Origin: Bacteroidales bacterium
Lineage (GTDB): Bacteria; Bacteroidota; Bacteroidia; Bacteroidales; Dysgonomonadaceae
Assembly (NCBI GenBank): GCA_012518155.1
Contig: JAAYTC010000160.1
Coordinates: 1 to 5,105 of the forward strand
DNA: 5,105 nucleotides
Reading direction: 5' to 3'
Shown here one piece after another: positions 1 to 5,105 of the stretch. Each line of letters opens with the position of its first letter. The first letter of the stretch is position 1. Under the pieces are notes generated by a model. That model made no database searches. It had not been told where the DNA came from and saw only the letters and a list, made by a program, of their open reading frames with translations. The position numbers and the translations under genes are program-made.

Positions 1-89
1 AGTTGATCCGCGCCATCCAAGATGTTTATTTGGACAGCGCGATCACCCTCGCGTAATATTTCTTTCAATACAATTTTCCGTTCTTCCAA
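1..89 (-). CDS. Possible 5' end of a fourth minus-strand gene (partial, uncertain)
   Basis: Downstream of the GH95 stop, one minus-strand frame stays open to the window edge; the other two are closed by stops. There is no ATG or GTG. The best start is a TTG at 89-87, preceded by GGGGAG at 105-100 with 10 bases between. From there the frame reads MEERKIVLKEILREGD and continues for 29 complete codons with no signal peptide, a charged helical beginning that I cannot assign to a family. It would follow GH95 by 36 bp in the same direction, as an operon member would. TTG starts and Shine-Dalgarno-led starts are uncommon in Bacteroidota, which lowers confidence. The competing reading is a plus-strand gene ending at 56. 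Confidence 0.2.
   Translation of the reverse strand, partial: MEERKIVLKEILREGDRAVQINILDGADQ
3..56 (+). CDS. Possible 3' end of a convergent plus-strand gene (partial, uncertain)
   Basis: The plus-strand frame starting at base 3 is open from the window edge to a TAA at 54-56 and encodes LIRAIQDVYLDSAITLA. This looks like an amphipathic C-terminal helix, and its third codon positions are GC-rich. If real, it is the last 17 residues of a gene that converges on the GH95 gene, with about 70 bp between the two stops and an inverted repeat in that gap. Against it, 54 bases is too short for any statistical case, and the opposite strand is also open here in exactly aligned codons. I do not recognise a family. 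The alternative is a minus-strand gene start at 89. Confidence 0.27.
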   Translation: MIRAIQDVYLDSAITLA

Positions 90-120
90 GTTAATTTTTC
101 TCCCCAAAATGGAAGAATGG
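78..120. repeat. Inverted repeat with 10-base arms beside the GH95 stop
   Basis: CCGTTCTTCC at 78-87 faces GGAAGAATGG at 111-120 across a 23-base AT-rich spacer. Nine of the ten positions are complementary. In a plus-strand RNA the remaining position is a G-U pair, so the stem would be continuous, while in the minus-strand RNA it is an A-C mismatch. It begins 6 bases beyond the GH95 stop codon. It has no following T-run on the minus strand, so it is not a textbook intrinsic terminator. It may be a transcript-end structure between convergent genes, or chance. Confidence 0.35.
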
Positions 121-125
121 TATTT

Positions 126-2516
126 TCACCGATGCATCGTGAGAGTGTGGTTGTCGCCGAGAACAAACTTGTATGTTTTTCCTTTTTCGGTCGTGGTTTC
201 CACGATCGAATCCCGGTACTTTATCACGATCGGGTTTCCAAGTCTGGAATATACAGAGAATAGAGTGAGTTCCCCGTTGGCCCAGGTAATCTCGGTTTCG
301 AAGCCTCCTCGTGCCAAGAGCCCCTTTACGCTTCCGCTATCCCACGCTTTGGGCAGGGCGGGCAACAGGGTGATATTTCCCGCGTGCGATTGCAGCAACA
401 TCTCAGCAATGCCGGCTGTTCCCCCGAAGTTCCCGTCGATCTGGAATGGCGGATGGGTGTCGAAGAGGTTGGGAAGCGTGGATTTCCGCAGCAGCTCGTT
501 CAGATGATGGTGCGCGTTTTCGCCATCGTGCATTCGGGCATAAAAATTGATGATCCAAGCGCGACTCCATCCCGTGTGCCCACCGCCGGCCGACAGGCGA
601 TTCTGTAAGGTCCTCCCCGCCGCTTCAAACAGCTCGGGAGTCCCCGGGGTAATTTGTGTTCCAGGGTGTAACCCCAGGAGGTGCGACATGTGGCGGTGTC
701 CCGGTTCTGCTTCCTCGTAGTCTTCAATCCACTCTTGAATGCCCCCGTTTCGTTTCGAGACTTTTATTTCCGGCAGGTCGTCGAGAACGTGATTCAACGT
801 GTCGACGAATGCCTCATCCACCTGCAGAAGGCTGGCAGCAGCAATACAGTTCTTGAATAGCTCGCTAATGATTTGCACATCCATCGTGGCAGCATAGGTA
901 ATATTCGACCGATTTCCCGTTTCGGGATCAATAAAGATATTCTCGGGTGAGTTCGAAGGAGCCGTTACCCAGCGCCCTTCTTGATCTCGAATCAAGAAAT
1001 CAAGCACGAACTGTGCGGAGGATTTCATGAGGGGATAAATCTGATTTTCAAGAATCTGTTTGTCACCGGTAAACGCGTAATGCTCGAAAAGTTGGAATGC
1101 CATCCAAGGCCCTCCCATCGGGAAACACCCCCACACCCCGTCCATGATGGCAGTCCTCCCGAACGCGTCGGTAAGATGATGCACGGTCCAGCCACGTGCA
1201 CCGTAAGTTTCATGGGCAGTTACACCTCCCGGCTCCTGCAGTTGTTCCATGAAATCAATCAACGGCAATTCTGTTTCGGGTAGGTTGCACACGCCCGCGG
1301 GCCAGTAATTCATCTGCAGATTGATATTGGTATGGAAATCGGCATTCCAAGGAGCCTGAAACTTGTCGTTCCATACACCTTGTAGGTTAGCCGGAAGCCC
1401 GCCGGGCGAACGCGAGCTTCCCATTAAAAGGTAACGTCCGTATTGAAAGTAGAGGGCTATTAGGCCCGGGTCGTTCGCCCCTTCCTGCATCGCTTTTAGC
1501 CTTGTATCGGTGGGTAAATCGGAGAGGGTAGGGTTCTCGCCCAAGTCGAGGCTTACACGATGAAAGAGAGGTTGGTACTCTTCGAGATGCTCCCTCAAGA
1601 GTTGCTTGTATGATTTTTGTCCCGCTTTCGAGAGGATATTCATACACACCTGTTCAGGGTTGATGGAGCGATCGAAATTTAATAGCGAAAGGTTGTAATC
1701 GGTCGCCGCGGTAAGCAGCAACACCGCTTCCGAAGCCCCCTCGATACGAATCGAGTCCGCCTCCATTATCACGTTCCCTCCTGTGGGAATCACCTTCAGC
1801 GCGGCACAAAAACGCATGTGTTTCCCACCCGGCCCCCTTTCCGGATCATCCGGGTCGTTTATTTGCCCCCTCATTATCAACCCCTTCTCCCATGTTTCTG
1901 TCACGGCATCCTGTTCTCTTTCAAGGCGAAGGGTTGCATTCAACCTTGATTTTCCGGACGGTTTCAAGCGGATCACGATTAAGTCACCGGGTGCTGACGC
2001 GAATACCTCCTGCAGGTAGGTGGTTTCTAATGAATTGAAACTCGTTCTGGAGATGCCGCTTGAAAGATCCAATTCGCGGCGGTAGTCGGTTGTATCGCTG
2101 TTGGGGTAAACGATCATTAAATCACCCAATGTTTGGTTGGAGCGTACTCTCGGGGGCGTGCTCAACATGGTTTGGCCGATCAATTTTTCTGCCTCCTCGA
2201 GTTTGCCATCCAGTATCAATTGTTGTATGGTAGGCAAACTTTCCAATGCCATTGGGTTGTTGCTGTTGAGGCGTGTACCTGCCCACAAACTCTCTTCGTT
2301 CAATTGTATCCGTTCGTTCCACGGGTTACCGAAGACCATGGCCCCGAGCCGGCCATTTCCCACCGGCAACGCCTCCGTCCATTCGATTGCCGGGCGCGTG
2401 TACCATAGACGGAGCGTTGATTCCGTTTCCCGTTGTTGGAAACCACCTTCCCGTTGTTCGCATCCACTAGCGATCAACAACCCGAAGAGTATCGAAAGGA
2501 ACAAATATCGGTTCAT
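126..2516 (-). CDS. GH95 family alpha-L-fucosidase-type lipoprotein
   Basis: This is a complete 796-residue exo-glycosidase predicted to release terminal L-fucose, most often alpha-1,2-linked in this family, by inversion. Residues 1-19 are a lipoprotein signal (hydrophobic core, then ASGC with Cys19 as the lipidated residue), so the enzyme should be membrane-anchored, in the periplasm or at the cell surface. An N-terminal beta-sandwich (from about 36, with PVGNGRLGAMVFG at 51-63 and LNEESLWAG at 72-80) is followed by an alpha/alpha barrel and a short C-terminal beta domain (about 710-796). Family signatures are intact: NINLQMNYWPA at 397-407 holds the two Asn that position the water (Asn397, Asn399), SPEN at 523-526 holds the general acid Glu525, and FQIDGNFGG at 691-699 holds the base partner Asp694, by analogy with Bifidobacterium AfcA. 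Length matches the family. The ATG at 2516 is fixed by the signal peptide; no clear Shine-Dalgarno is seen. It is last of the three co-directional genes. Some GH95 members act on alpha-L-galactosides, so exact specificity is open. Confidence 0.95.
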   Translation of the reverse strand: MNRYLFLSILFGLLIASGCEQREGGFQQRETESTLRLWYTRPAIEWTEALPVGNGRLGAMVFGNPWNERIQLNEESLWAGTRLNSNNPMALESLPTIQQLILDGKLEEAEKLIGQTMLSTPPRVRSNQTLGDLMIVYPNSDTTDYRRELDLSSGISRTSFNSLETTYLQEVFASAPGDLIVIRLKPSGKSRLNATLRLEREQDAVTETWEKGLIMRGQINDPDDPERGPGGKHMRFCAALKVIPTGGNVIMEADSIRIEGASEAVLLLTAATDYNLSLLNFDRSINPEQVCMNILSKAGQKSYKQLLREHLEEYQPLFHRVSLDLGENPTLSDLPTDTRLKAMQEGANDPGLIALYFQYGRYLLMGSSRSPGGLPANLQGVWNDKFQAPWNADFHTNINLQMNYWPAGVCNLPETELPLIDFMEQLQEPGGVTAHETYGARGWTVHHLTDAFGRTAIMDGVWGCFPMGGPWMAFQLFEHYAFTGDKQILENQIYPLMKSSAQFVLDFLIRDQEGRWVTAPSNSPENIFIDPETGNRSNITYAATMDVQIISELFKNCIAAASLLQVDEAFVDTLNHVLDDLPEIKVSKRNGGIQEWIEDYEEAEPGHRHMSHLLGLHPGTQITPGTPELFEAAGRTLQNRLSAGGGHTGWSRAWIINFYARMHDGENAHHHLNELLRKSTLPNLFDTHPPFQIDGNFGGTAGIAEMLLQSHAGNITLLPALPKAWDSGSVKGLLARGGFETEITWANGELTLFSVYSRLGNPIVIKYRDSIVETTTEKGKTYKFVLGDNHTLTMHR

Positions 2517-2542
2517 TTACATACGTTTATCGTGACTTAGTC

Positions 2543-2574
2543 GAAATTTAATAAGTTCTTAATCCTCGTCCGAA
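2543..2574 (-). promoter_or_regulatory. Weak Bacteroidota-type promoter candidate before GH95
   Basis: In the 65-bp gap before GH95 the minus strand reads TTCG (2574-2571), 20 bases, then TAAATTTC (2550-2543), ending 26 bases before the ATG. This differs by one base in each box from the known Bacteroides pattern TTTG / TAnnTTTG, at a suitable spacing. AT-rich gaps produce such near-matches often, so this is a weak candidate. Co-transcription from the upstream gene is equally likely. Confidence 0.2.
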
Positions 2575-2581
2575 TAGAGAA

Positions 2582-3571
2582 TTAAAGCGTGGGAAAGCCA
2601 TTTTTCCAGAAAACCTCCTTGTTTGATATGTACCAGCTCTTACCTTTATCGTTATTCCCTTGGAAGAACAAGTAGGTCCGGCCATCAGAATCTGTAAATA
2701 TGTGAGGATGCCCCGATTCGCTCTCGTTCCATTCACCCGGCTCCCCATTCGGTAAAAATGGTTCATCAAACAACCTTTCCCATCTGAGTCCATCGTCACT
2801 CACGGCCACTCCTACTTGTTGCGGCCAGTTGTTGTATGCTCCCGCGTAAAACATGTACATCCTACCGTCCTGTAGGGTAATCGACGAGCCTTCGATACAC
2901 TCGCCCTCCCAGTCTAATTCGGGATAAAGGATAGGAGCATCGATCGGTTCTTGCCAATCTTCCCTATTGAAGTTGGTCTCGAGCGGTGCCACAGCCACCC
3001 CTACCATTTGTATCTTAAAATCGGGATCCCGTGTCGCGTAATAAAGAAAATATTGCCCGTTGAACTCATACACTTCGGCGTCGATAGCCCGGCCACAATT
3101 CCAGTCGCCCGTGGGCCTGAAAATAGGATTTGTTTCGTTCCGTGTGAAGTGGACCCCGTCGTCGGAAACCGCGTGGCAGATAGCATCGTTTCGCCCGTTG
3201 CCATACGTTTGATAGAAAAGATGCACTTTGCCATCCCTGACCAACGCACCCGGTGCACACAATCCGTTTTTTTCATACTCTGCTCCCGGGTAAGGAACAA
3301 TCTCTCCAATTTTATCCCAATCGATCAGGTTATCACTCTCCGCGATACCGATGTTCCACCCGGAGTTTTCGTCCCCTTTCAGGGGAGGAATTGAGAAATA
3401 CATTATGTAGCGGCCCTCGAAATGAACCACGTGCGGATCTTTGGAGAATGGCACTCCTGTACGCGAAGTGTCGCCAAACATCATCATACCCTGTTGCCCC
3501 GGTTTATCTTTTTCCGTGCAACAATATAAAGTTAGCGCGACCACAAGTAACGCCAATATTTGTTTTAACAT
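2582..3571 (-). CDS. GH43/GH117-like five-bladed beta-propeller glycosidase, lipoprotein
   Basis: This is a complete 329-residue protein that looks like a clan GH-F exo-glycosidase removing a terminal sugar; the sugar is not predictable from the sequence. A signal peptide runs to about residue 16 and ends in Cys17-Cys18, followed by acidic and lysine residues, so it is probably a lipoprotein, although the lipobox (LTLYCC) is not canonical. Five propeller blades are visible, with recurring strands of the type GIAESDNLIDW (75-85), AVSDDGVHF (134-142) and AVSDDGLRW (256-264). Residues placed as in GH43 are Asp45 in KDPHVV (base), Asp164 in RAIDAEV (pKa modulator) and Glu227 in CIEGSS (general acid); GHPH at 287-290 adds a likely active-site His in the last blade. 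There is no extra binding domain. It sits 72 bp after GH20 and 65 bp before GH95. It could be an arabinosidase, xylosidase, galactosidase or neoagarooligosaccharide-type hydrolase. The fold call is firm; the family number and substrate are not. Confidence 0.82.
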   Translation of the reverse strand: MLKQILALLVVALTLYCCTEKDKPGQQGMMMFGDTSRTGVPFSKDPHVVHFEGRYIMYFSIPPLKGDENSGWNIGIAESDNLIDWDKIGEIVPYPGAEYEKNGLCAPGALVRDGKVHLFYQTYGNGRNDAICHAVSDDGVHFTRNETNPIFRPTGDWNCGRAIDAEVYEFNGQYFLYYATRDPDFKIQMVGVAVAPLETNFNREDWQEPIDAPILYPELDWEGECIEGSSITLQDGRMYMFYAGAYNNWPQQVGVAVSDDGLRWERLFDEPFLPNGEPGEWNESESGHPHIFTDSDGRTYLFFQGNNDKGKSWYISNKEVFWKNGFPTL

Positions 3572-3597
3572 TGCATCAAGTTTGTAATGTTGTATAA

Positions 3598-3626
3598 ATA
3601 ATATTTTTGTTTATATGTTATGTCAA
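3598..3626 (-). promoter_or_regulatory. Promoter-like sequence before the GH43-like gene
   Basis: On the minus strand, TTGACA (3626-3621) and TATTAT (3603-3598) are separated by exactly 17 bases, a near-perfect match to the general sigma-70 consensus. Transcription would start near 3591, about 20 bases before the ATG at 3571. The major Bacteroidota sigma factor prefers TTTG / TAnnTTTG; only the TTG part of the upstream box and the TA of the downstream box fit that pattern. It lies in a 72-bp AT-rich gap, where chance matches to the -10 box are easy, but the exact -35 box at optimal spacing is less so. If active, it would let the GH43-like and GH95 genes be transcribed without GH20. Confidence 0.35.
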
Positions 3627-3643
3627 TTTTTGTATGCAGCGAA

Positions 3644-5105
3644 TTACTCGAGCGGTTCCCCCCATTCCTCCGGGTTGAAAGGGTCAAAGTAGTAGATTCC
3701 CAACTCATCGTAAAGCGATAAATGATCGCCGAGCCGTTCTTCGTAATCAGAGAAGCTGCTATTGGATCCCCATGCTGCTTCCGACAGCGCGCTAATTCTC
3801 GGGAACATCATAAAGTCGAAGCGTTCCGGCGTCCGGATAACCTCAGTCCACAAGTTAGCTTGAATACCCAACACCTGCGAGACTTTCTCCTTCGCGTAGT
3901 GATCTGCATCGAAAGTGTACACACCCTCTAAGTCGCTATAAGCTCCTGCCCAACGACGTCCTACTTCATGAATATCGTGCTGCACGAAATCAAAGTATAG
4001 CGGGATTCTGGGGCAAAGCACCACTTGATAATTTCTATCCAATGCTTTTTGCAGGTAGTCCGGTTGATCGTGTCGCCACCAAAAGATAATCGTTTTATCG
4101 GTAGGGAGATCAATATCTGCCACTTCGTCCCATGCCAAGAGCTTGTTTCCCATCGCGAAGAGCGAATCCGCCATGCGTACCATGAAGTGCTCTTCCACTT
4201 CGGCAAGATCGGTGTAATTGTTTTCCGCCATCAGTTGTTGGATTCCCTCTATCTCGTTCCATTGTTGGTTACCGAAGTGCACTTCGTCCCCTCCCAGGTG
4301 GATCATTTGCGAGGGGAAAAGCACATCCGCCTCCTTGAGTATATCTGTCAGGTACTGGTAGGTTCCTTCCAGTCCCGGGTTAAACGTGAAATGGGGATAA
4401 CGTTCCGAGCCACCACCGCTAAATTCGGGATAAGCTCGATTAGCCGCGCGTGCATGCCCCGGCATATCAACTTCAGGTATCACCGTTATTTTCCGATCCG
4501 CGGCATATTTCACGATCTCCTTTATATCTTCTTGGGTATAATACATAGGTGCCGCATCGGGATCGGTTTGATTGCCAATTCCCCCGATGTATGTAAGCAG
4601 GGGATATTTTTTAATTTCGATTCGCCAACCGGGCTCATCGGTTAAATGCCAGTGAAACCGGTTCAGTTTGTAAAAAGCCATCCAGTCCAGTAGCGATTTC
4701 ACTTTCTCTTTCCCGAAAAAATGACGAGACTCATCCAGCATCACTCCTCTCCAATCATGCTTGGGGAAATCCTCGATATTCCAGCAGGGGATTGCTTCGG
4801 AAGATGAAAACTCAATAAGTTGCAACAAAGAAATCATTCCATTAAAAATACCCTCTTCCGTACCCGATTCAATTCGGATGGAATTGTTGCTCATGTTTAA
4901 AGTGTATGCTCCTTTCCTCGTGTCATCTCCCGTGAGTACCAGCGAAATTCCACTCTCTTTCAGCCCCTTGCCCATGGGCAGGGTGAGTGCTTTATCTTCA
5001 AAGATTTTCACTTGTAAAAAGTGCGCTTCGTCGGCCAATAGGGGATTATCGAAATAAATGGACACATCGCTGTTTAAATGGAAGGTAGCGTTTTGTGCCC
5101 GATAG
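3644..5105 (-). CDS. GH20 beta-N-acetylhexosaminidase (5' end outside window)
   Basis: This enzyme hydrolyses terminal beta-linked GlcNAc or GalNAc by substrate-assisted catalysis. The frame is open to the window edge. The GTG at 5065-5063 is not the real start, because 13 further codons (YRAQNATFHLNSD) continue the N-terminal GH20b-type domain, so any signal peptide is off-window. Numbering from that GTG codon: Arg114 in DESRHFF (sugar hydroxyl contact), NRFHWHLTDEPGWR at 135-148 and HLGGDE at 256-261 with the catalytic Asp260-Glu261 pair (codons 4288-4283). LYFDF at 356-360 matches the Tyr/Asp that hold the N-acetyl group, and NLWTE at 404-408 holds the Trp of the acetamide pocket. FPRISALSEAAW at 421-432 closes the barrel. 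The protein ends about 40 residues later, so it is a compact two-domain form with no C-terminal binding module. It is the first of three co-directional glycosidase genes; its TAA is 72 bp before the next start. Confidence 0.94.
   Translation of the reverse strand, partial: YRAQNATFHLNSDVSIYFDNPLLADEAHFLQVKIFEDKALTLPMGKGLKESGISLVLTGDDTRKGAYTLNMSNNSIRIESGTEEGIFNGMISLLQLIEFSSSEAIPCWNIEDFPKHDWRGVMLDESRHFFGKEKVKSLLDWMAFYKLNRFHWHLTDEPGWRIEIKKYPLLTYIGGIGNQTDPDAAPMYYTQEDIKEIVKYAADRKITVIPEVDMPGHARAANRAYPEFSGGGSERYPHFTFNPGLEGTYQYLTDILKEADVLFPSQMIHLGGDEVHFGNQQWNEIEGIQQLMAENNYTDLAEVEEHFMVRMADSLFAMGNKLLAWDEVADIDLPTDKTIIFWWRHDQPDYLQKALDRNYQVVLCPRIPLYFDFVQHDIHEVGRRWAGAYSDLEGVYTFDADHYAKEKVSQVLGIQANLWTEVIRTPERFDFMMFPRISALSEAAWGSNSSFSDYEERLGDHLSLYDELGIYYFDPFNPEEWGEPLE

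Noticed and set aside
22..507. 161-codon plus-strand open frame with an ATG at 22
   Set aside because: It lies mostly antisense to the GH95 catalytic and C-terminal regions, has no family features and reads as a composition shadow of that gene.
2517..2581. Terminator or attenuator between the GH43-like and GH95 genes
   Set aside because: The gap is AT-rich with only short TTAA repeats; no GC stem followed by a T-run is present on the minus strand.
2951..3394. 147-codon plus-strand open frame
   Set aside because: It is antisense to the middle of the propeller gene, whose motifs and triad clearly mark the minus strand as coding.
4025..4645. 206-codon plus-strand open frame
   Set aside because: It is antisense to the core of the GH20 barrel, including the HLGGDE motif, has no recognisable domain and is explained by codon bias of the real gene.
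5063..5065. GTG as the start codon of the GH20 gene
   Set aside because: The frame continues upstream without a stop to the window edge, and the extra residues (FHLNSD and neighbours) look like the start of the usual GH20 N-terminal domain, so the gene is truncated by the window.
1..5105. Mobile element, CRISPR array, RNA gene or defence system
   Set aside because: No terminal repeats, transposase-like protein, regularly spaced repeats, tRNA-like fold or defence domain was seen; nearly all of the window is taken up by three intact-looking glycosidase reading frames.

Overview
The window reads as part of a carbohydrate-degradation locus of a Bacteroidota bacterium. Two genes begin with lipoprotein signal peptides, the enzyme families (GH95, a GH43-like five-bladed propeller, GH20) are typical of glycan-utilisation loci in this phylum, starts lack clear Shine-Dalgarno sequences, and short AT-rich gaps separate genes of roughly balanced base composition. 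Genus cannot be fixed from the sequence; a gut, anaerobic-digester or marine member would all fit.

Layout, in the direction of transcription (all three main genes are on the minus strand, so read from high to low coordinates): (1) 5105-3644, a GH20 beta-N-acetylhexosaminidase whose 5' end lies outside the window; (2) 3571-2582, a small lipoprotein with a clan GH-F (GH43/GH117-like) beta-propeller fold and a recognisable Asp/Asp/Glu triad, whose substrate is not known from sequence; (3) 2516-126, a full-length GH95 alpha-L-fucosidase-type lipoprotein with its catalytic residues intact. Gaps are 72 bp (GH20 to GH43-like) and 65 bp (GH43-like to GH95), compatible with one operon. A good promoter-like sequence in the 72-bp gap suggests the last two genes could also be expressed independently. 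The leftmost 125 bases are ambiguous: either the tail of a convergent plus-strand gene or the start of a fourth minus-strand gene, with an inverted repeat next to the GH95 stop.

Functionally, the three are exo-acting trimming enzymes. GH95 would remove terminal fucose (or a related L-sugar), GH20 would remove terminal beta-linked GlcNAc/GalNAc once exposed, and the propeller enzyme would remove another terminal sugar. The combination points to a fucosylated, amino-sugar-containing glycan such as a host or plant glycoprotein glycan, but no SusC/SusD pair, sulfatase, transporter or regulator is in the window, so this target is an inference. No mobile element, CRISPR array, tRNA or rRNA was seen. 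Most of the window is ordinary in kind; the item with most unexplored biology is the propeller enzyme.
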